The notes: generated by a model from the sequence alone, not told the origin. A stretch of DNA of 64,000 nucleotides from Vibrio sp. NTOU-M3 (GCF_040869035.1 NZ_CP162100.1:124001-188000), one strand, 5' to 3'; counted from the stretch's first letter, positions 49,786 through 60,481 are shown. Program-made: numbers and translations.

Positions 49786-51480
49786 ATGAGTATGACACAA
49801 CGTCTACCTGCATTCTCACACGCTAACGGCGACTGGCACACCATTGATTGGGAGTCATGTCATCGTTACGTGAAGAAGCTACAAGTACGAATTGCGAAAG
49901 CAACTCAAAAAGGCAATTGGCGACAAGTTAAGAAGTTGCAGCGAATGCTAGTCAACTCTTTTTCCGCTAAAGCATTAGCGGTTCGTCGGGTAACCGAGAA
50001 CCGTGGAAGGAAAACATCTGGTGTAGACAAAGTAATTTGGAATACACCGAGTCTAAAATGGAATGCTATCAAGGAGTTAAGGCGTAAAGGCTACAAGCCC
50101 AAACCGTTAAAGCGAATATACATTCCAAAAGCTAATGGCAAAAAGAGACCGCTGGGAATTCCGACTATGAAAGACAGGGCGATGCAAGCATTATTCTTGC
50201 TAGCTCTGGAACCAATATCGGAAACCACGGCAGATCGACATAGCTATGGCTTTAGACCTCATCGTAGCTCGGCAGATGCAATAGAACAGTGTTTTGTTTG
50301 CTTAAGTCGAAAAGCGAGCGCCCAATGGGTGCTTGAGGGAGACATAAAAGGATGTTTCGACTTCATAGATCACGAATGGTTGATCGCTAATATCCCTATG
50401 GATAAAGCAATCCTCAAGAAGTGGTTGAAAGCCGGATTCATGGAGTCAGGTAGTTGGTACGAAACCGAAGCTGGTACACCTCAAGGAGGGATAATCTCTC
50501 CTGTATTGGCAAACATGGCATTAGATGGGTTAGGTGATGTGCTCGAAGCCCGCTTCGGGAAGAAGAACACAAAAGCTAGCTATAAAACTAAGGTCAACTA
50601 TGTCCGATATGCAGATGATTTTATCATTACTGGTATCTCTAAAGAGCTACTAGAAAAGCAGGTGCTTCCGATAGTCAAAAGTTTCATGGCTGAACGGGGG
50701 CTATCTCTATCCGATGAGAAAACATTTGTAACGCACATAGATAAAGGGGTCGACTTCTTAGGACAAAATGTTCGTAAATACAACGGTAAGATGATTATCA
50801 AACCGTCGAAGAAAAACGTACTAACATTTCTAAGAAACATAAAAGACTACCTTCGTCGACACAAAACGGTGCCAGCAGCAGTTATTATTACGAAGCTGAA
50901 TCCGAAGATCCGAGGATGGTGTAACTATCATCGGTGGGTATGTGCTAGCGAGACATTTAAGTATGTGGATTTCCGAATCTGGAAAATGTTATGGCAATGG
51001 TGTAGACGTATCCATGCCAACCGCCGGAAACGTTGGATTAAAGCTAAATACTTTAAGACAGTAGGTGATAGGAAATGGGTATTTAGTGCACCAAAACAAA
51101 AAGGGGAAGATGGATACTACCGATTGCTTAGTGCATCGAGAGTTAAAATCGATAAGCATGTAAAAATCAAATCGGAGATGAATTGTTACCTACCCAAAGA
51201 CGAACAATATTTTGAACGTCTAAGGATGCAAAGACTGAAAAAGTCTATTGCCGGTAATCTGAAACTCTGGAAGATAGCTGAAAGGCAAGATTTTAAGTGC
51301 CCAGTTTGTAACCAACAATTCTATTCCGAAGATGAATGGGATATACACCATATAATCAGACGTATAGATGGGGGAACAGATAAGCTAACAAATTTGATTA
51401 TGTTACACGGCAACTGCCATAGACAACTGCACCAAAAAATGGTCAATAAGTCCCATTTTATTACTCAAACAATTGAGTAA
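49786..51480 (+). CDS. ltrA: Group II intron reverse transcriptase/maturase with HNH domain
   Basis: The 564-residue intron-encoded protein has reverse transcriptase blocks: [20 protein letters not shown] (near 120), [29 protein letters not shown] near 232 and the catalytic YADD near 277. The maturase (X) domain ([10 protein letters not shown] near 380) and a C-terminal HNH endonuclease ([27 protein letters not shown] near 500-555) follow. It promotes splicing and retrohoming. The frame is open from 49696, but the ATG at 49786 has GGAG 6 bases upstream. All catalytic motifs are intact, so it may be active. Confidence 0.95.
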   Translation: MSMTQRLPAFSHANGDWHTIDWESCHRYVKKLQVRIAKATQKGNWRQVKKLQRMLVNSFSAKALAVRRVTENRGRKTSGVDKVIWNTPSLKWNAIKELRRKGYKPKPLKRIYIPKANGKKRPLGIPTMKDRAMQALFLLALEPISETTADRHSYGFRPHRSSADAIEQCFVCLSRKASAQWVLEGDIKGCFDFIDHEWLIANIPMDKAILKKWLKAGFMESGSWYETEAGTPQGGIISPVLANMALDGLGDVLEARFGKKNTKASYKTKVNYVRYADDFIITGISKELLEKQVLPIVKSFMAERGLSLSDEKTFVTHIDKGVDFLGQNVRKYNGKMIIKPSKKNVLTFLRNIKDYLRRHKTVPAAVIITKLNPKIRGWCNYHRWVCASETFKYVDFRIWKMLWQWCRRIHANRRKRWIKAKYFKTVGDRKWVFSAPKQKGEDGYYRLLSASRVKIDKHVKIKSEMNCYLPKDEQYFERLRMQRLKKSIAGNLKLWKIAERQDFKCPVCNQQFYSEDEWDIHHIIRRIDGGTDKLTNLIMLHGNCHRQLHQKMVNKSHFITQTIE

Positions 51481-51575
51481 TATCCTCTGAATGATAGGGT
51501 TATTAGTACAATGCACGCGATTCAAACTCGTACACGTTGTATTAAATTCACCTAAATAAACTCCGAGGAGATTCT

Positions 51576-51728
51576 ATGGATAAATGGGAATTTTACCAAG
51601 ATGGTTCAAACTTATGGCGCTGGCGTCGCACTGCTCCTAATGGGAGAATTGTAGGCGCTTCAAGTCAAGGATATGTAAACAGAACAGACTGCGTAGATAA
51701 CGCAAGAAGGAATGGTTACACAGGCTAA
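51576..51728 (+). CDS. DUF1508 (YegP-like) mini-protein carried inside the intron
   Basis: The 50-residue frame begins MDKWEFYQDGSNLWRWRR and contains NGRIVGASSQGYVNR and a C-terminal CVDNARRNGYTG. This is the single-repeat DUF1508/UPF0339 pattern (W-x-Y/F...W-R-W-R...NG-x-I...S-x-G-Y). An excellent ribosome site, GAGGAG, lies 5 bases before the ATG. It lies 95 bases after the maturase stop and 87 bases before domain V, so it is inside domain IV. The function of the family is not well known. It looks like a passenger gene. Confidence 0.8.
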   Translation: MDKWEFYQDGSNLWRWRRTAPNGRIVGASSQGYVNRTDCVDNARRNGYTG

Positions 51729-51815
51729 CTTGATGAAGGACACGCCAATTCCTGTGTCTATAACAAGGTATTGAGGAACTGATTTCACATTAATTTGTGA
51801 AGTTCATAAAGGCTT

Positions 51816-51890
51816 GAGCCGTATGCGGGGAAACTTGCACGTACGGTTCTTAGGGGGCGGTAATACAGTAATGTATTACCGCTACCCGAT
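51816..51890 (+). ncRNA. Group II intron domains V and VI
   Basis: Domain V is exactly 34 bases (51816-51849): GAGCCGT pairs with ACGGTTC, the AGC triad is at 51817-51819, and a GAAA tetraloop caps the hairpin. Domain VI (about 51852-51888) is a long stem around CGGTAATACA / TGTATTACCG. Its branch-point A lies in CTACCC. The intron ends in AT at 51890. Confidence 0.9.
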
Positions 51891-51955
51891 ATCCGCTTAT
51901 CTCTAGCGATGGGTTTAAACCTGACGCTATGAGTTTGCAACTCAGCTTTAAATCA

Positions 51956-51985
51956 AAACCAGAGTTTATTGGCTCTGGTTTTTTT
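51956..51985 (+). terminator. Rho-independent terminator after the intron, probably the groESL terminator
   Basis: The stem AAACCAGAG / CTCTGGTTT with an 8-base loop is followed by TTTTT. No other + strand terminator lies between groEL and here, so it probably ended groESL before the intron inserted. Confidence 0.8.
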
Positions 51986-52002
51986 GTTATTTAGAGAAAA
52001 GA

Positions 52003-52028
52003 AAAAGGCTTCCATTAGGAAGCCTTTA
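52003..52028 (-). terminator. Terminator after glpX
   Basis: On the minus strand the stem AAAGGCTTCC / GGAAGCCTTT is followed by TTCTTTTC. It lies 18 bases after the glpX stop. Confidence 0.8.
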
Positions 52029-52045
52029 TAAATCATTCAATGAGA

Positions 52046-53053
52046 TTAAAGAATAAGGTCGCGAACTTCAGGATCTTTACGCTCTAGGTAATGTGTTGAT
52101 TTAATGCGGCGAATCGTGCGGCAGCGACCACGAATCAATAATGTTTCTGTTGTTGCAATGTTGCCTTGGCGGCTGATGCCGTCCAGCAAGTCGCCTTTGG
52201 TGATCCCTGTTGCAGAGAAAACTACATTATCACTACGAGCCATATCATCCATTTTTAGCACCACGTTGGCCTGTACGCCCATTTCTTCACAGCGTTTTAG
52301 CTCAGCAGCACCGTAGATGCGGTTTTCTTCGTTATCACCTTTTACTTCATGACGTGGAAGTAAGCGGCCGTGCATGTCGCCATCTAGCGCACGGATAACA
52401 GCGGCGGAGACTACACCTTCTGGTGCGCCACCAATACAGTACATCGCATCCACTTCGCTATCTGGCATGCAAGTTAAAATAGAGGCAGCAACATCGCCAT
52501 CAGGCACGGCAAACACGCGAACACCCATCGCTTGCATTTGTGCAATCACAGCATCATGACGAGGCTTAGCTAGCGTGATCACCACGAGTGTATCGAGTGA
52601 TTTATTCAATGCTTTGGCGATATTTTCCAAGTTTTCTTTCAATGGTTTATTAAGGTCGATGCAACCTTTTGCTCCTGGGCCAACCACCAGTTTTTCCATG
52701 TACATGTCAGGCGCTTTAAGGAAGCTGCCTTTTTCTCCCGCGGCGAGTACAGCTAGAGCATTGGATTGCCCCATTGCCGTCATGCGAGTCCCTTCGATAG
52801 GGTCAACAGCAATATCAACTTCATCACCGCCAATACCGACGTTTTCACCGATGTAGAGCATTGGTGCGTCATCAATTTCCCCTTCGCCAATAACAATTTC
52901 ACCGCTGATATCAGTTTTGTTCAGTAGCGTGCGCATAACCTCAACCGCAGCACCGTCAGCGGCATTTTTATCGCCCCGACCTAACCATTTATAACCAGCT
53001 AATGCTGCACCTTCAGTGACTCGAGAAAATGCCATTGCCAAATCGCGTTTCAT
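52046..53053 (-). CDS. glpX: Class II fructose-1,6-bisphosphatase
   Basis: The 335-residue gluconeogenic phosphatase shows the Li-sensitive phosphatase motifs: IVIGEGEIDDAPMLYIGE near residues 55-72 and VDPIEGTRMTAMG near 84-96 with the metal-binding acidic residues. IGGAPEGVVSAAVIRAL near 187 follows. It lies alone here, without glpF/glpK. It is divergent from zapB. Confidence 0.95.
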   Translation of the reverse strand: MKRDLAMAFSRVTEGAALAGYKWLGRGDKNAADGAAVEVMRTLLNKTDISGEIVIGEGEIDDAPMLYIGENVGIGGDEVDIAVDPIEGTRMTAMGQSNALAVLAAGEKGSFLKAPDMYMEKLVVGPGAKGCIDLNKPLKENLENIAKALNKSLDTLVVITLAKPRHDAVIAQMQAMGVRVFAVPDGDVAASILTCMPDSEVDAMYCIGGAPEGVVSAAVIRALDGDMHGRLLPRHEVKGDNEENRIYGAAELKRCEEMGVQANVVLKMDDMARSDNVVFSATGITKGDLLDGISRQGNIATTETLLIRGRCRTIRRIKSTHYLERKDPEVRDLIL

Positions 53054-53343
53054 GATGACTCCAATACATAGGTAATAGGGCTAAAAATCGACGCGATTCT
53101 AGCATATCAAAAAGGAAACGTTTGCTTTTTTACTGCAAACTCTATTGAACTGGATCAATAGGGAGCGTTAAAGTGACGGTATGACAAGGTCAGAAGGCTT
53201 ATAAGTCAGAAGTATGTCAATATGCGCCGTTTTTTTGACCGAATGGCTCAAAATAGCAAATATAGAGAGTGTTTATCTTAGCCACGCTGAGTAGAATGGG
53301 GCTATGGGTTAAACTCGACCAAATTGAAGAAAGGTAGGCGAAC

Positions 53344-53586
53344 ATGTCTTTTGAAGTACTAGAACAACTAGAAGCAAAAATCCAAACAGCAGTAGACACC
53401 ATTGCACTGCTTCAGATGGAAGTAGAAGAGCTAAAAGAAGAAAAAGAAAAGCTAGCTAGCGAAGCGAATGAGCTACGTTCAAACCGTGAAGCTCTAGAGC
53501 AAAAAGCGCAGCAAATGCAGCAAGAGCACGCGGCATGGCAAGATCGCATCCGTAACCTACTTGGTAAAATGGATGAAGTTGAGTAA
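53344..53586 (+). CDS. zapB: Cell division protein ZapB
   Basis: The 80-residue protein is one long coiled coil (heptad-rich from [17 protein letters not shown] through [17 protein letters not shown], quoted in part). It matches ZapB throughout. ZapB stabilises the Z ring and links it to the chromosome terminus. A GAAAGGTAGG ribosome site precedes the ATG. The 290-base divergent gap to glpX holds a TTGACC at 53235 as a possible -35 element. Confidence 0.93.
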   Translation: MSFEVLEQLEAKIQTAVDTIALLQMEVEELKEEKEKLASEANELRSNREALEQKAQQMQQEHAAWQDRIRNLLGKMDEVE

Positions 53587-53611
53587 TCAACAGCAAGCCT
53601 TTTATTGCAAC

Positions 53612-53642
53612 AAAAACGCCAGCGTCATGCTGGCGTTTTTGT
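53612..53642. terminator. Bidirectional terminator between zapB and metF
   Basis: The stem AAAAACGCCAGC / GCTGGCGTTTTT with loop GTCAT has A/T runs on both sides. It lies between the convergent genes zapB and metF. Confidence 0.88.
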
Positions 53643-53664
53643 TTTTCGAGAGAGTTAATTTAGC

Positions 53665-54600
<936 letters not shown>

Positions 54601-54606
54601 TTAAAC

Positions 54607-54630
54607 TGACGTTTAGACGTCTATATGTCC
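54607..54630 (-). promoter_or_regulatory. MetJ operator upstream of metF
   Basis: Three tandem 8-bp met boxes are seen: TGACGTTT, AGACGTCT (perfect consensus, 54615-54622) and ATATGTCC. MetJ with S-adenosylmethionine binds such arrays and represses met genes. Confidence 0.8.
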
Positions 54631-54756
54631 AAAGGATGTAATGAATACGTTTTAATGTCAACAATGTGATTATGAATTTTTTTCAAGTTGATAATTAAGG
54701 TAACTCAAGTTTGGGGCAGATGTTGAGTAAAATCGTCTAAATGCGAGGGAAAAGAA

Positions 54757-54784
54757 AAAGGCTTCGACGAGTGCCAAAGCCTTT
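54757..54784 (-). terminator. Terminator after metL
   Basis: On the minus strand AAAGGCTTT-type arms (AAAGGCTT / AAGCCTTT) enclose a loop of about 12 bases and are followed by TTCTTTTC. It lies 9 bases after the metL stop and separates metBL from metF. Confidence 0.6.
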
Positions 54785-54792
54785 CATATCGA

Positions 54793-57204
54793 TTATAACA
54801 AACTAGAAAGTAGGTTGAGATCGGATTGGATTGCTCCTGCAGTGACTTCGCGCCCCGCGCCCGGCCCTCGAATAACCAGTGGATTATCTTTATACCACTT
54901 ACTTTCAATCGCAAAGATGTTGTCGCATGGCAGGAGGTTCGCCAAAGCATGTTCTTTATTCAATGCTTCGACTCCAACAGTTGCCGTGCCGTTTTTCTCT
55001 AAACGTGCAATGTAACGTAGCACTTTATCTTCACGCTGGGCTTTTTCTAACCGCTCTGCGAGTAGCTCACTTAATCGTTGGCTTTTATCAAGGAAGTCAT
55101 CCAGTGATAACCCAGCTAATTCTTGCGGAACCAAGCTTTCTACTTTGACCGCTTCTGGTTCGATATCTAATCCTGACTCACGTGCAAGGATCACCAACTT
55201 TCGCATCACATCGGAGCCATCTAAGTCACTGCGAGGATCCGGTTCGGTAAGTCCTTGTTGCCAAGCAAGATCGACTAACTCTGCGAATGGAACACTGCCA
55301 TCGTATTGTTGGAACAACCAAGACAAGGTGCCAGAGAAGATCCCGGAGAGTGCTAGGATTTCATCGCCACTTTCGCGCAAGTCTCTTACCGTATGGTTAA
55401 TAGGTAATCCAGCACCGACGGTTGCATTGTAGAGCCAGTGACGGTTGATCTTGGCAAACGCATCTTTTACATCATGGTAATAGCGGCTAGAAGCCGAGCC
55501 AGCGACTTTGTTTGCTGATATTAGGTGCATACCTTGTTGGGCAATATCTAGGTAACGTTCAGCGAGCTCTTGGCTTGCTGTCACATCAAGTACCACGAGA
55601 TCGTCATAACCCTGAATCGCTCCTAATTGCTCAATCCAAGAAAAATTCTGATATTCGATGGCTTCTTCATCGAATCGTGCTGCTACCGAATTGGCATCGA
55701 TACCGTTTGGGTTATACCAATAGGTTTGGCTATCAATGACGGCTACTAACTCAAAGTTCATGCCACGGCGCTTTTCTAAATCACGCTTTTGTTCCGCAAA
55801 AAGAGTTAACCAACTGGAGCCTATATTTCCTTTGCCGCACAGTGCAACAGCGACTCGTTTCTGAGCTTGAAACAGCTGTGTGTGGATACCTTTAACCAAG
55901 GGTTTGGTATCGACAGTGCGTAGAACAGCAACCAGACTGAGTCCAGACTCTGACTCAGAGATAAACTCAACCGGTGCGTGCTTTAGCTGCTGATAAAACC
56001 CATAGCAATGATTCGGGTTTTTTGTTACGCCAGCCCCAACGGCTGCCACAAGCGAATAACCTTCTTTTAGCTTGATTTCTGCTTCGGTTGCTACGTCTTG
56101 TAGATGGCTGAGTGCGCCATTTACAATTTCAGAGGTGTAAGCAAGGTTTAATGTGTGCTGGTCCGTTTGAGTTTCAAAAGCAAGGGGTTCGAGCTGCGCT
56201 CGTTTTAGACCTGCTAAAACTTCCTGTTGCTGGCGGATAAAGTCATGGCCGGAAGCAAAATGCAGCCGGATCAGCATCACTTCATCAAGTGAAGAGATGA
56301 TTTTTGCACCGCGGCCAGAAGCCAACACGCGTTCGATTCTGGTTGAACCGGATTCCGGCTCATAGCTGCAGCGTAAGTGACAATCCATAGTACTTTGAGC
56401 AACAGGCTGTAAAGTTCGGCTATGGAGCACTGGGGCGGCAAGACGAGCCAATTCGCTGGCTTCATCAAGGCGCAGTAAAGGGAGTAAACAAGCATCGCTG
56501 ACTAATCGTGGATCCGCGCTATAGACCCCAGCCACATCACTCCAAATGGTTACCTTGCTTGCATCAGCCAATGCACCAATAACAGTGGCGGAGTAATCAG
56601 AACCATTACGGCCGAGTAAGACGGTATCACCACGCTCGCTTTGTGCCATAAATCCGGTGATCACGACGCGATGTTGGACATGTTGGGCGAGGGTTTCTTT
56701 CAACAGTGGGTATGAAGCACCGCGGTCAACCTCAGGCTGTGTACCGGGCTCAGCTCTGAGAAAAGCGCGTGCATCTTGTGCGACGGCGGGCAGCTCGTTC
56801 TGAGTTAATAGGGCTGCCAGTAGGCGCGATGACCAGACTTCTCCATGTCCAAGCACATTGGCTTGCTCTGCTGAACTCAATGGTGCGGTGAGCTCGCCTA
56901 AAGTGCTGAACTCATCATGCAACAGTGACAGTAATTCAGTACGGGTATCGGTTGTGATCAGCGACTCAATCAATTCACTCTGAAAATGGCGCAGCTCTTG
57001 TAGCGCTTCATGTGCTAAGCGGCCATCTTTATTGAGCGCTTCGAGAAATGCAATCAATCGATTGGTGGTTTTGCCAGCCGCCGAGACCACAATCAAATCT
57101 TCGCTGTCCGAATACTCTTTTAAGATATTAGCAACTCGGCGGTAGCATGCAGGGTTTGCTAAGCTACTACCACCAAATTTATGCAATTGACGAGGCTGGT
57201 TCAT
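54793..57204 (-). CDS. metL: Bifunctional aspartokinase II / homoserine dehydrogenase II
   Basis: The 803-residue protein catalyses the first and third steps from aspartate to homoserine. The aspartokinase domain opens with LHKFGGSSLANPA near residue 7 and has GRNGSDYSATVIGAL near 198. The homoserine dehydrogenase half begins near 460 with VALCGKGNIGSSWL and has ISANKVAG near 568 and GAGLPINHTVRDL near 600. It overlaps the metB stop by one base (TAATG), so metBL is one operon under the MetJ operator at 58503. Confidence 0.95.
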   Translation of the reverse strand: MNQPRQLHKFGGSSLANPACYRRVANILKEYSDSEDLIVVSAAGKTTNRLIAFLEALNKDGRLAHEALQELRHFQSELIESLITTDTRTELLSLLHDEFSTLGELTAPLSSAEQANVLGHGEVWSSRLLAALLTQNELPAVAQDARAFLRAEPGTQPEVDRGASYPLLKETLAQHVQHRVVITGFMAQSERGDTVLLGRNGSDYSATVIGALADASKVTIWSDVAGVYSADPRLVSDACLLPLLRLDEASELARLAAPVLHSRTLQPVAQSTMDCHLRCSYEPESGSTRIERVLASGRGAKIISSLDEVMLIRLHFASGHDFIRQQQEVLAGLKRAQLEPLAFETQTDQHTLNLAYTSEIVNGALSHLQDVATEAEIKLKEGYSLVAAVGAGVTKNPNHCYGFYQQLKHAPVEFISESESGLSLVAVLRTVDTKPLVKGIHTQLFQAQKRVAVALCGKGNIGSSWLTLFAEQKRDLEKRRGMNFELVAVIDSQTYWYNPNGIDANSVAARFDEEAIEYQNFSWIEQLGAIQGYDDLVVLDVTASQELAERYLDIAQQGMHLISANKVAGSASSRYYHDVKDAFAKINRHWLYNATVGAGLPINHTVRDLRESGDEILALSGIFSGTLSWLFQQYDGSVPFAELVDLAWQQGLTEPDPRSDLDGSDVMRKLVILARESGLDIEPEAVKVESLVPQELAGLSLDDFLDKSQRLSELLAERLEKAQREDKVLRYIARLEKNGTATVGVEALNKEHALANLLPCDNIFAIESKWYKDNPLVIRGPGAGREVTAGAIQSDLNLLSSLL

Positions 57205-58370
57205 TATCGGTACTCCTTCGCTTTTGCAAAGGCTTGTTGGAGATCATCGATTAGATCTTGCGCATCTTCTAGGCCAACGGATAAGCGGAGTAATTGTTGA
57301 GAAACCCCCGCTTCGGCCAGCGCTTCTTCACCCATTGCTCGGTGCGTCATGGACGCTGGATGACAAATTAAACTTTCTACGCCACCTAAAGATTCTGCAA
57401 GAGAGAAGAGCTCCAGCTCGCTAACAAAGAATTTTAGTTGCTCAAAGCTGCCTGCAAATTCGAAACTTAACATTGAACCAAAACCAGATTGCTGTTTCTT
57501 TGCAATGTCGTGGCCAGGATGATTTGGCAGGCTAGGGTGGTAGATGGTGCCAACGAGTTCCTGTTGTTGTAGGTAATTAAGAATATCACGAGAGCTCTCT
57601 TCGTGAACGCGCATACGTGCGCCTAATGTACGTATACCGCGCAGAGTCATATAGCTATCAAACGGTGTTCCGGTGGCGCCAATGCAGTTACCCCACCAAG
57701 CTAGCTCTTCCGCGTGTTCTTCGGTTTTAGTGATCACCACGCCACCAATGACATCGGAATGACCATTGATGTACTTGGTTGTTGAATGAATAACAAAATC
57801 AGCACCTAGCTCGAGGGGCTTTTGGAATACAGGAGTCAAAAAGGTGTTATCGACCGCAACCAATGCGCCAACTTGTTTGGCTTGCTCGCATACTTTCGCG
57901 ATATCGACAACGCGCACCAAAGGGTTGGAAGGGGTTTCAAGTAAAATCAATTTAGGTTTAAGAGCAATAGCGGCTTCGAATGCTTGTTCATCTGATTGAT
58001 CAACAAACAAGACCTTAAAGTCACCTTTTTGTGAGCGTGTATTGAACAGGCGGTATGTGCCACCGTAGCAGTCGTGAGGTGCGACGATCAGATCGTCAGG
58101 ACCAAGAAAGGCGGAGACCCACAAGTTTAAGGCAGAGGTTCCACAATTGGTTACCACGGCGCCTTTACCTGACTCCAGCTCAAACAAAGCGGTTTCTAAC
58201 AGGCCACGATTGGGGTTACCCGAGCGGGTGTAATCGTATGTCGGCACTTCACCAAAGGCGGGAAATCCATAATTTGTCGAGAGGTAAATAGGTGGCACAA
58301 CGGCATGATGTTGAGTGTCGGACTCGATACCAGTACGTACCGCGATAGTGGCTGGTTTGCGGGTGCTCAT
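57204..58370 (-). CDS. metB: Cystathionine gamma-synthase
   Basis: The 388-residue PLP enzyme joins O-succinylhomoserine and cysteine. It shows YDYTRSGNPNRGLLE near 45, APHDCYGGTYRLF near 102, VDNTFLTPVFQKPLELGAD near 165 and the PLP-lysine block HSTTKYINGHSDVIGG near 190. The frame is open to 58454, but the ATG at 58370 has AAGGAAA upstream and gives the usual start. It is co-transcribed with metL and divergent from metJ. Confidence 0.96.
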   Translation of the reverse strand: MSTRKPATIAVRTGIESDTQHHAVVPPIYLSTNYGFPAFGEVPTYDYTRSGNPNRGLLETALFELESGKGAVVTNCGTSALNLWVSAFLGPDDLIVAPHDCYGGTYRLFNTRSQKGDFKVLFVDQSDEQAFEAAIALKPKLILLETPSNPLVRVVDIAKVCEQAKQVGALVAVDNTFLTPVFQKPLELGADFVIHSTTKYINGHSDVIGGVVITKTEEHAEELAWWGNCIGATGTPFDSYMTLRGIRTLGARMRVHEESSRDILNYLQQQELVGTIYHPSLPNHPGHDIAKKQQSGFGSMLSFEFAGSFEQLKFFVSELELFSLAESLGGVESLICHPASMTHRAMGEEALAEAGVSQQLLRLSVGLEDAQDLIDDLQQAFAKAKEYR

Positions 58371-58502
58371 AGATGTTTCCTTTCGAACTGTGGTGATTTT
58401 TAAACAGTAATACGTTGCAACTTTGCTGAATTTGGTTATACCTGTTAACAGCAAATCACGTATTCTTAATCCTTATCTCACAACTTTACTTCTCAAAAAT
58501 GA

Positions 58503-58534
58503 AGACGTCAACACTTCTAGACGTCTATATGTCT
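58503..58534. promoter_or_regulatory. MetJ operator with four tandem met boxes between metB and metJ
   Basis: Four consecutive 8-mers are seen in exact register: AGACGTCA, ACACTTCT, AGACGTCT (perfect) and ATATGTCT. They lie between divergent metB and metJ and can regulate both, including metJ autoregulation. Confidence 0.88.
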
Positions 58535-58608
58535 TTGCTTATAGCCTTAGATCCCGCTAAAATCTCGGTTTGTGATTTTTATATAACTGATGATAATGAA
58601 GGTGCGCA

Positions 58609-58929
58609 ATGGCTGATTGGAATGGGGAATATATAAGCCCATACGCGGAGCATGGTAAGAAAAGTGAACAGGTGAAAAAAATTACTGTTTCTATTCCTTT
58701 GAAAGTGCTGAAGGTGCTAACTGATGAGCGTACTCGCCGTCAGATCAATAATTTGCGCCACGCGACAAACAGCGAGTTGTTATGTGAAGCGTTTTTACAT
58801 GCCTACACGGGTCAGCCACTGCCAACGGATGAAGATTTACGTAAAGATCGTCCAGACGATATTCCGGCAGAAGTGAAGAAACTGATGACCGAGATGGGCA
58901 TTGAGTTTGAAGCGTTCGATGAAGAATAA
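58609..58929 (+). CDS. metJ: Methionine repressor MetJ
   Basis: The 106-residue ribbon-helix-helix repressor binds met boxes with S-adenosylmethionine as co-repressor. It begins [18 protein letters not shown], has the DNA-contacting strand [13 protein letters not shown] near residues 22-34, and [20 protein letters not shown] near 44. An AAGG ribosome site precedes the ATG. It ends ahead of a bidirectional terminator. Confidence 0.97.
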   Translation: MADWNGEYISPYAEHGKKSEQVKKITVSIPLKVLKVLTDERTRRQINNLRHATNSELLCEAFLHAYTGQPLPTDEDLRKDRPDDIPAEVKKLMTEMGIEFEAFDEE

Positions 58930-58989
58930 CTAACAATACGCACCGTTTTTCGCTGGAAGCCGATGTCTTGTCTATCGATAAGAACAATA

Positions 58990-59019
58990 AAAAACCGCTG
59001 AGACTATCAGCGGTTTTTT
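58990..59019. terminator. Bidirectional terminator between metJ and the malic enzyme locus
   Basis: The stem AAAAACCGCTGA / TCAGCGGTTTTT with loop GACTA has A/T runs on both sides. It lies between convergent genes. Confidence 0.9.
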
Positions 59020-59030
59020 ATTGAGATAAT

Positions 59031-60291
59031 TCATGCCATGTAGTTTTCTGGCATCTCAATTCGAGCCACACCTGAATCAACCGCGGCTTGTGCGACGGCT
59101 TTAGCCACACGTGGCAGTAAGCGTGGGTCCATTGGTTTTGGAATGATGTAACCCGGACCAAATTCCAGTTTATCAACCCCAGCAGCTTTGAGTACATCAG
59201 CAGGAACGGCTTCTTTCGCTAGCTCACGGATCGCATCAACTGCAGCGAGTTTCATCTCATCATTAATTTCACTGGCACGAACATCCAATGCACCGCGGAA
59301 GATGAATGGGAAGCACAATACATTATTCACTTGGTTTGGATAGTCTGAGCGGCCTGTTCCCATAATCAAGTCATCACGTACTTCGTGTGCCAGTTCTGGT
59401 TTGATCTCTGGATCTGGGTTTGAGCAGGCGAAGACGACTGGTTTGTCCGCCATCAGCTTCAAAGCTTCGGCTGGAAGCAGATTTGGACAACAGATCGGCA
59501 CCTTCAATGACATCTTCCAGTGTGCGTTTGTCTGTGTTGTTCGCAAATAGTTGTTTGTATTCGTTCAAGTCATCGCGGCGAGTGTGGATAACACCTTTAC
59601 GGTCAAGCATGTAGATTTTTTCACGCATTGCGCCACACTTAATCAGTAGCTCCATACATGCCACGGCTGCTGCACCAGCACCTAAACAGACGATCGTTGC
59701 TTCTTCAAGCTTTTTACCCTGAAGCTCAATAGCATTAAGCATACCTGCTGCCGTAACGATCGCTGTACCGTGCTGGTCGTCATGGAAAACAGGGACATCG
59801 CAGCGTTCAATCAAACGCTTTTCAATTTCAAAACAATCTGGTGCTTTGATGTCTTCGAGGTTAATGCCACCAAACGTGTCTGCAATGTTAGCGACGGTAT
59901 CGACGAACTCATCGATAGTGCGGTGCTTAACTTCAATGTCAATCGAGTCTAGACCTGCAAAGCGCTTAAATAATAGCGATTTGCCTTCCATCACTGGTTT
60001 TGATGCCAGTGGTCCAAGGTTGCCGAGACCAAGAATCGCAGTACCATTTGAGATCACTGCAACCATGTTACCTTTCGCCGTGTACTTATAGACGTTATCT
60101 GCATTTTGTGCGATTTCACGCACTGGCTCAGCAACGCCTGGGCTATACGCCAATGCCAGATCATTCGCTGTTTCAGCAGGCTTGGTCAGTTCAACGGCAA
60201 TCTTACCCGCGGTTGGGTAAGCATGGTAATCCAGAGCCTGTTGGCGGAATTGTTCTTCTGGGCTCAGTTCTTGGTGGTTGTCATCGGACAT
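59031..60291 (-). pseudogene. maeB: NAD(P)-dependent malic enzyme, broken by a small deletion
   Basis: The first 266 or so codons are intact: AYSPGVAEPVREIA, the GNLGPLASKPVMEGK lysine region, VFHDDQHGTAIV, then LGAGAAAVACMELL. After EGADL the frame is lost. The family continues FLGVSGPNLLP; here CTG is followed by TTGT and then CCAAAT (junction about 59488). About 14 bases are therefore missing, shifting the frame. The rest (PNLLPAEALKLMADKPVVFAC and onward to GVARIEMPENYMA) is intact in the next frame. The upstream frame would give a truncated protein with an unrelated tail. The start is ATG 60291 by family likeness; 60336 is an alternative. It is the short malic enzyme form without the phosphotransacetylase domain, so the symbol is approximate. 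Confidence 0.85.
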
Positions 60292-60336
60292 AGATGTGGG
60301 TACTCGTTTGACTTTATGATTAACAAGGGAGTTCAT

Positions 60337-60481
60337 TCTAGTAGAAGCCAGTCAAGCTGCAAAGGTAAGAATGCGACTCATATCAGCAAAATGCGCAGAC
60401 TCTCTACAGATTAGACCAGATTTATTGCGATTGGATGATGGGCGAGGGGAAAGTGAGAAAGAAATGAGTGATATAGGGATC
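60337..60481. other. Gap between the malic enzyme locus and rpmE
   Basis: No gene is supported. The segment must contain the malic enzyme promoter on the minus strand. A purine-rich GGGCGAGGGGAAAG stretch near 60442 is the only visible feature. Confidence 0.3.

Larger units (their letters stand above)
49026..51890 (+). mobile_element. Group II intron with maturase and a DUF1508 passenger (5' boundary approximate)
   Basis: The 3' end is well supported: a 34-base domain V at 51816-51849 with AGC triad and GAAA loop. A domain VI stem follows, with a bulged A seven bases from the terminal AT at 51889-51890. Domain IV contains the intron-encoded protein and a small extra gene. Domain I elements are recognised from about 49118 (for example TAGCCTAGGG and the CCCCCCGAAAGGG hairpin). 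The 5' end should begin GTGYG. GTGCT at 49026, which opens a 16-bp wobble-rich helix closed by GTAC near 49076, is my best guess, but it could be up to about 100 bases away. The intron lies in the groESL transcription unit, in sense orientation. Confidence 0.8.
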
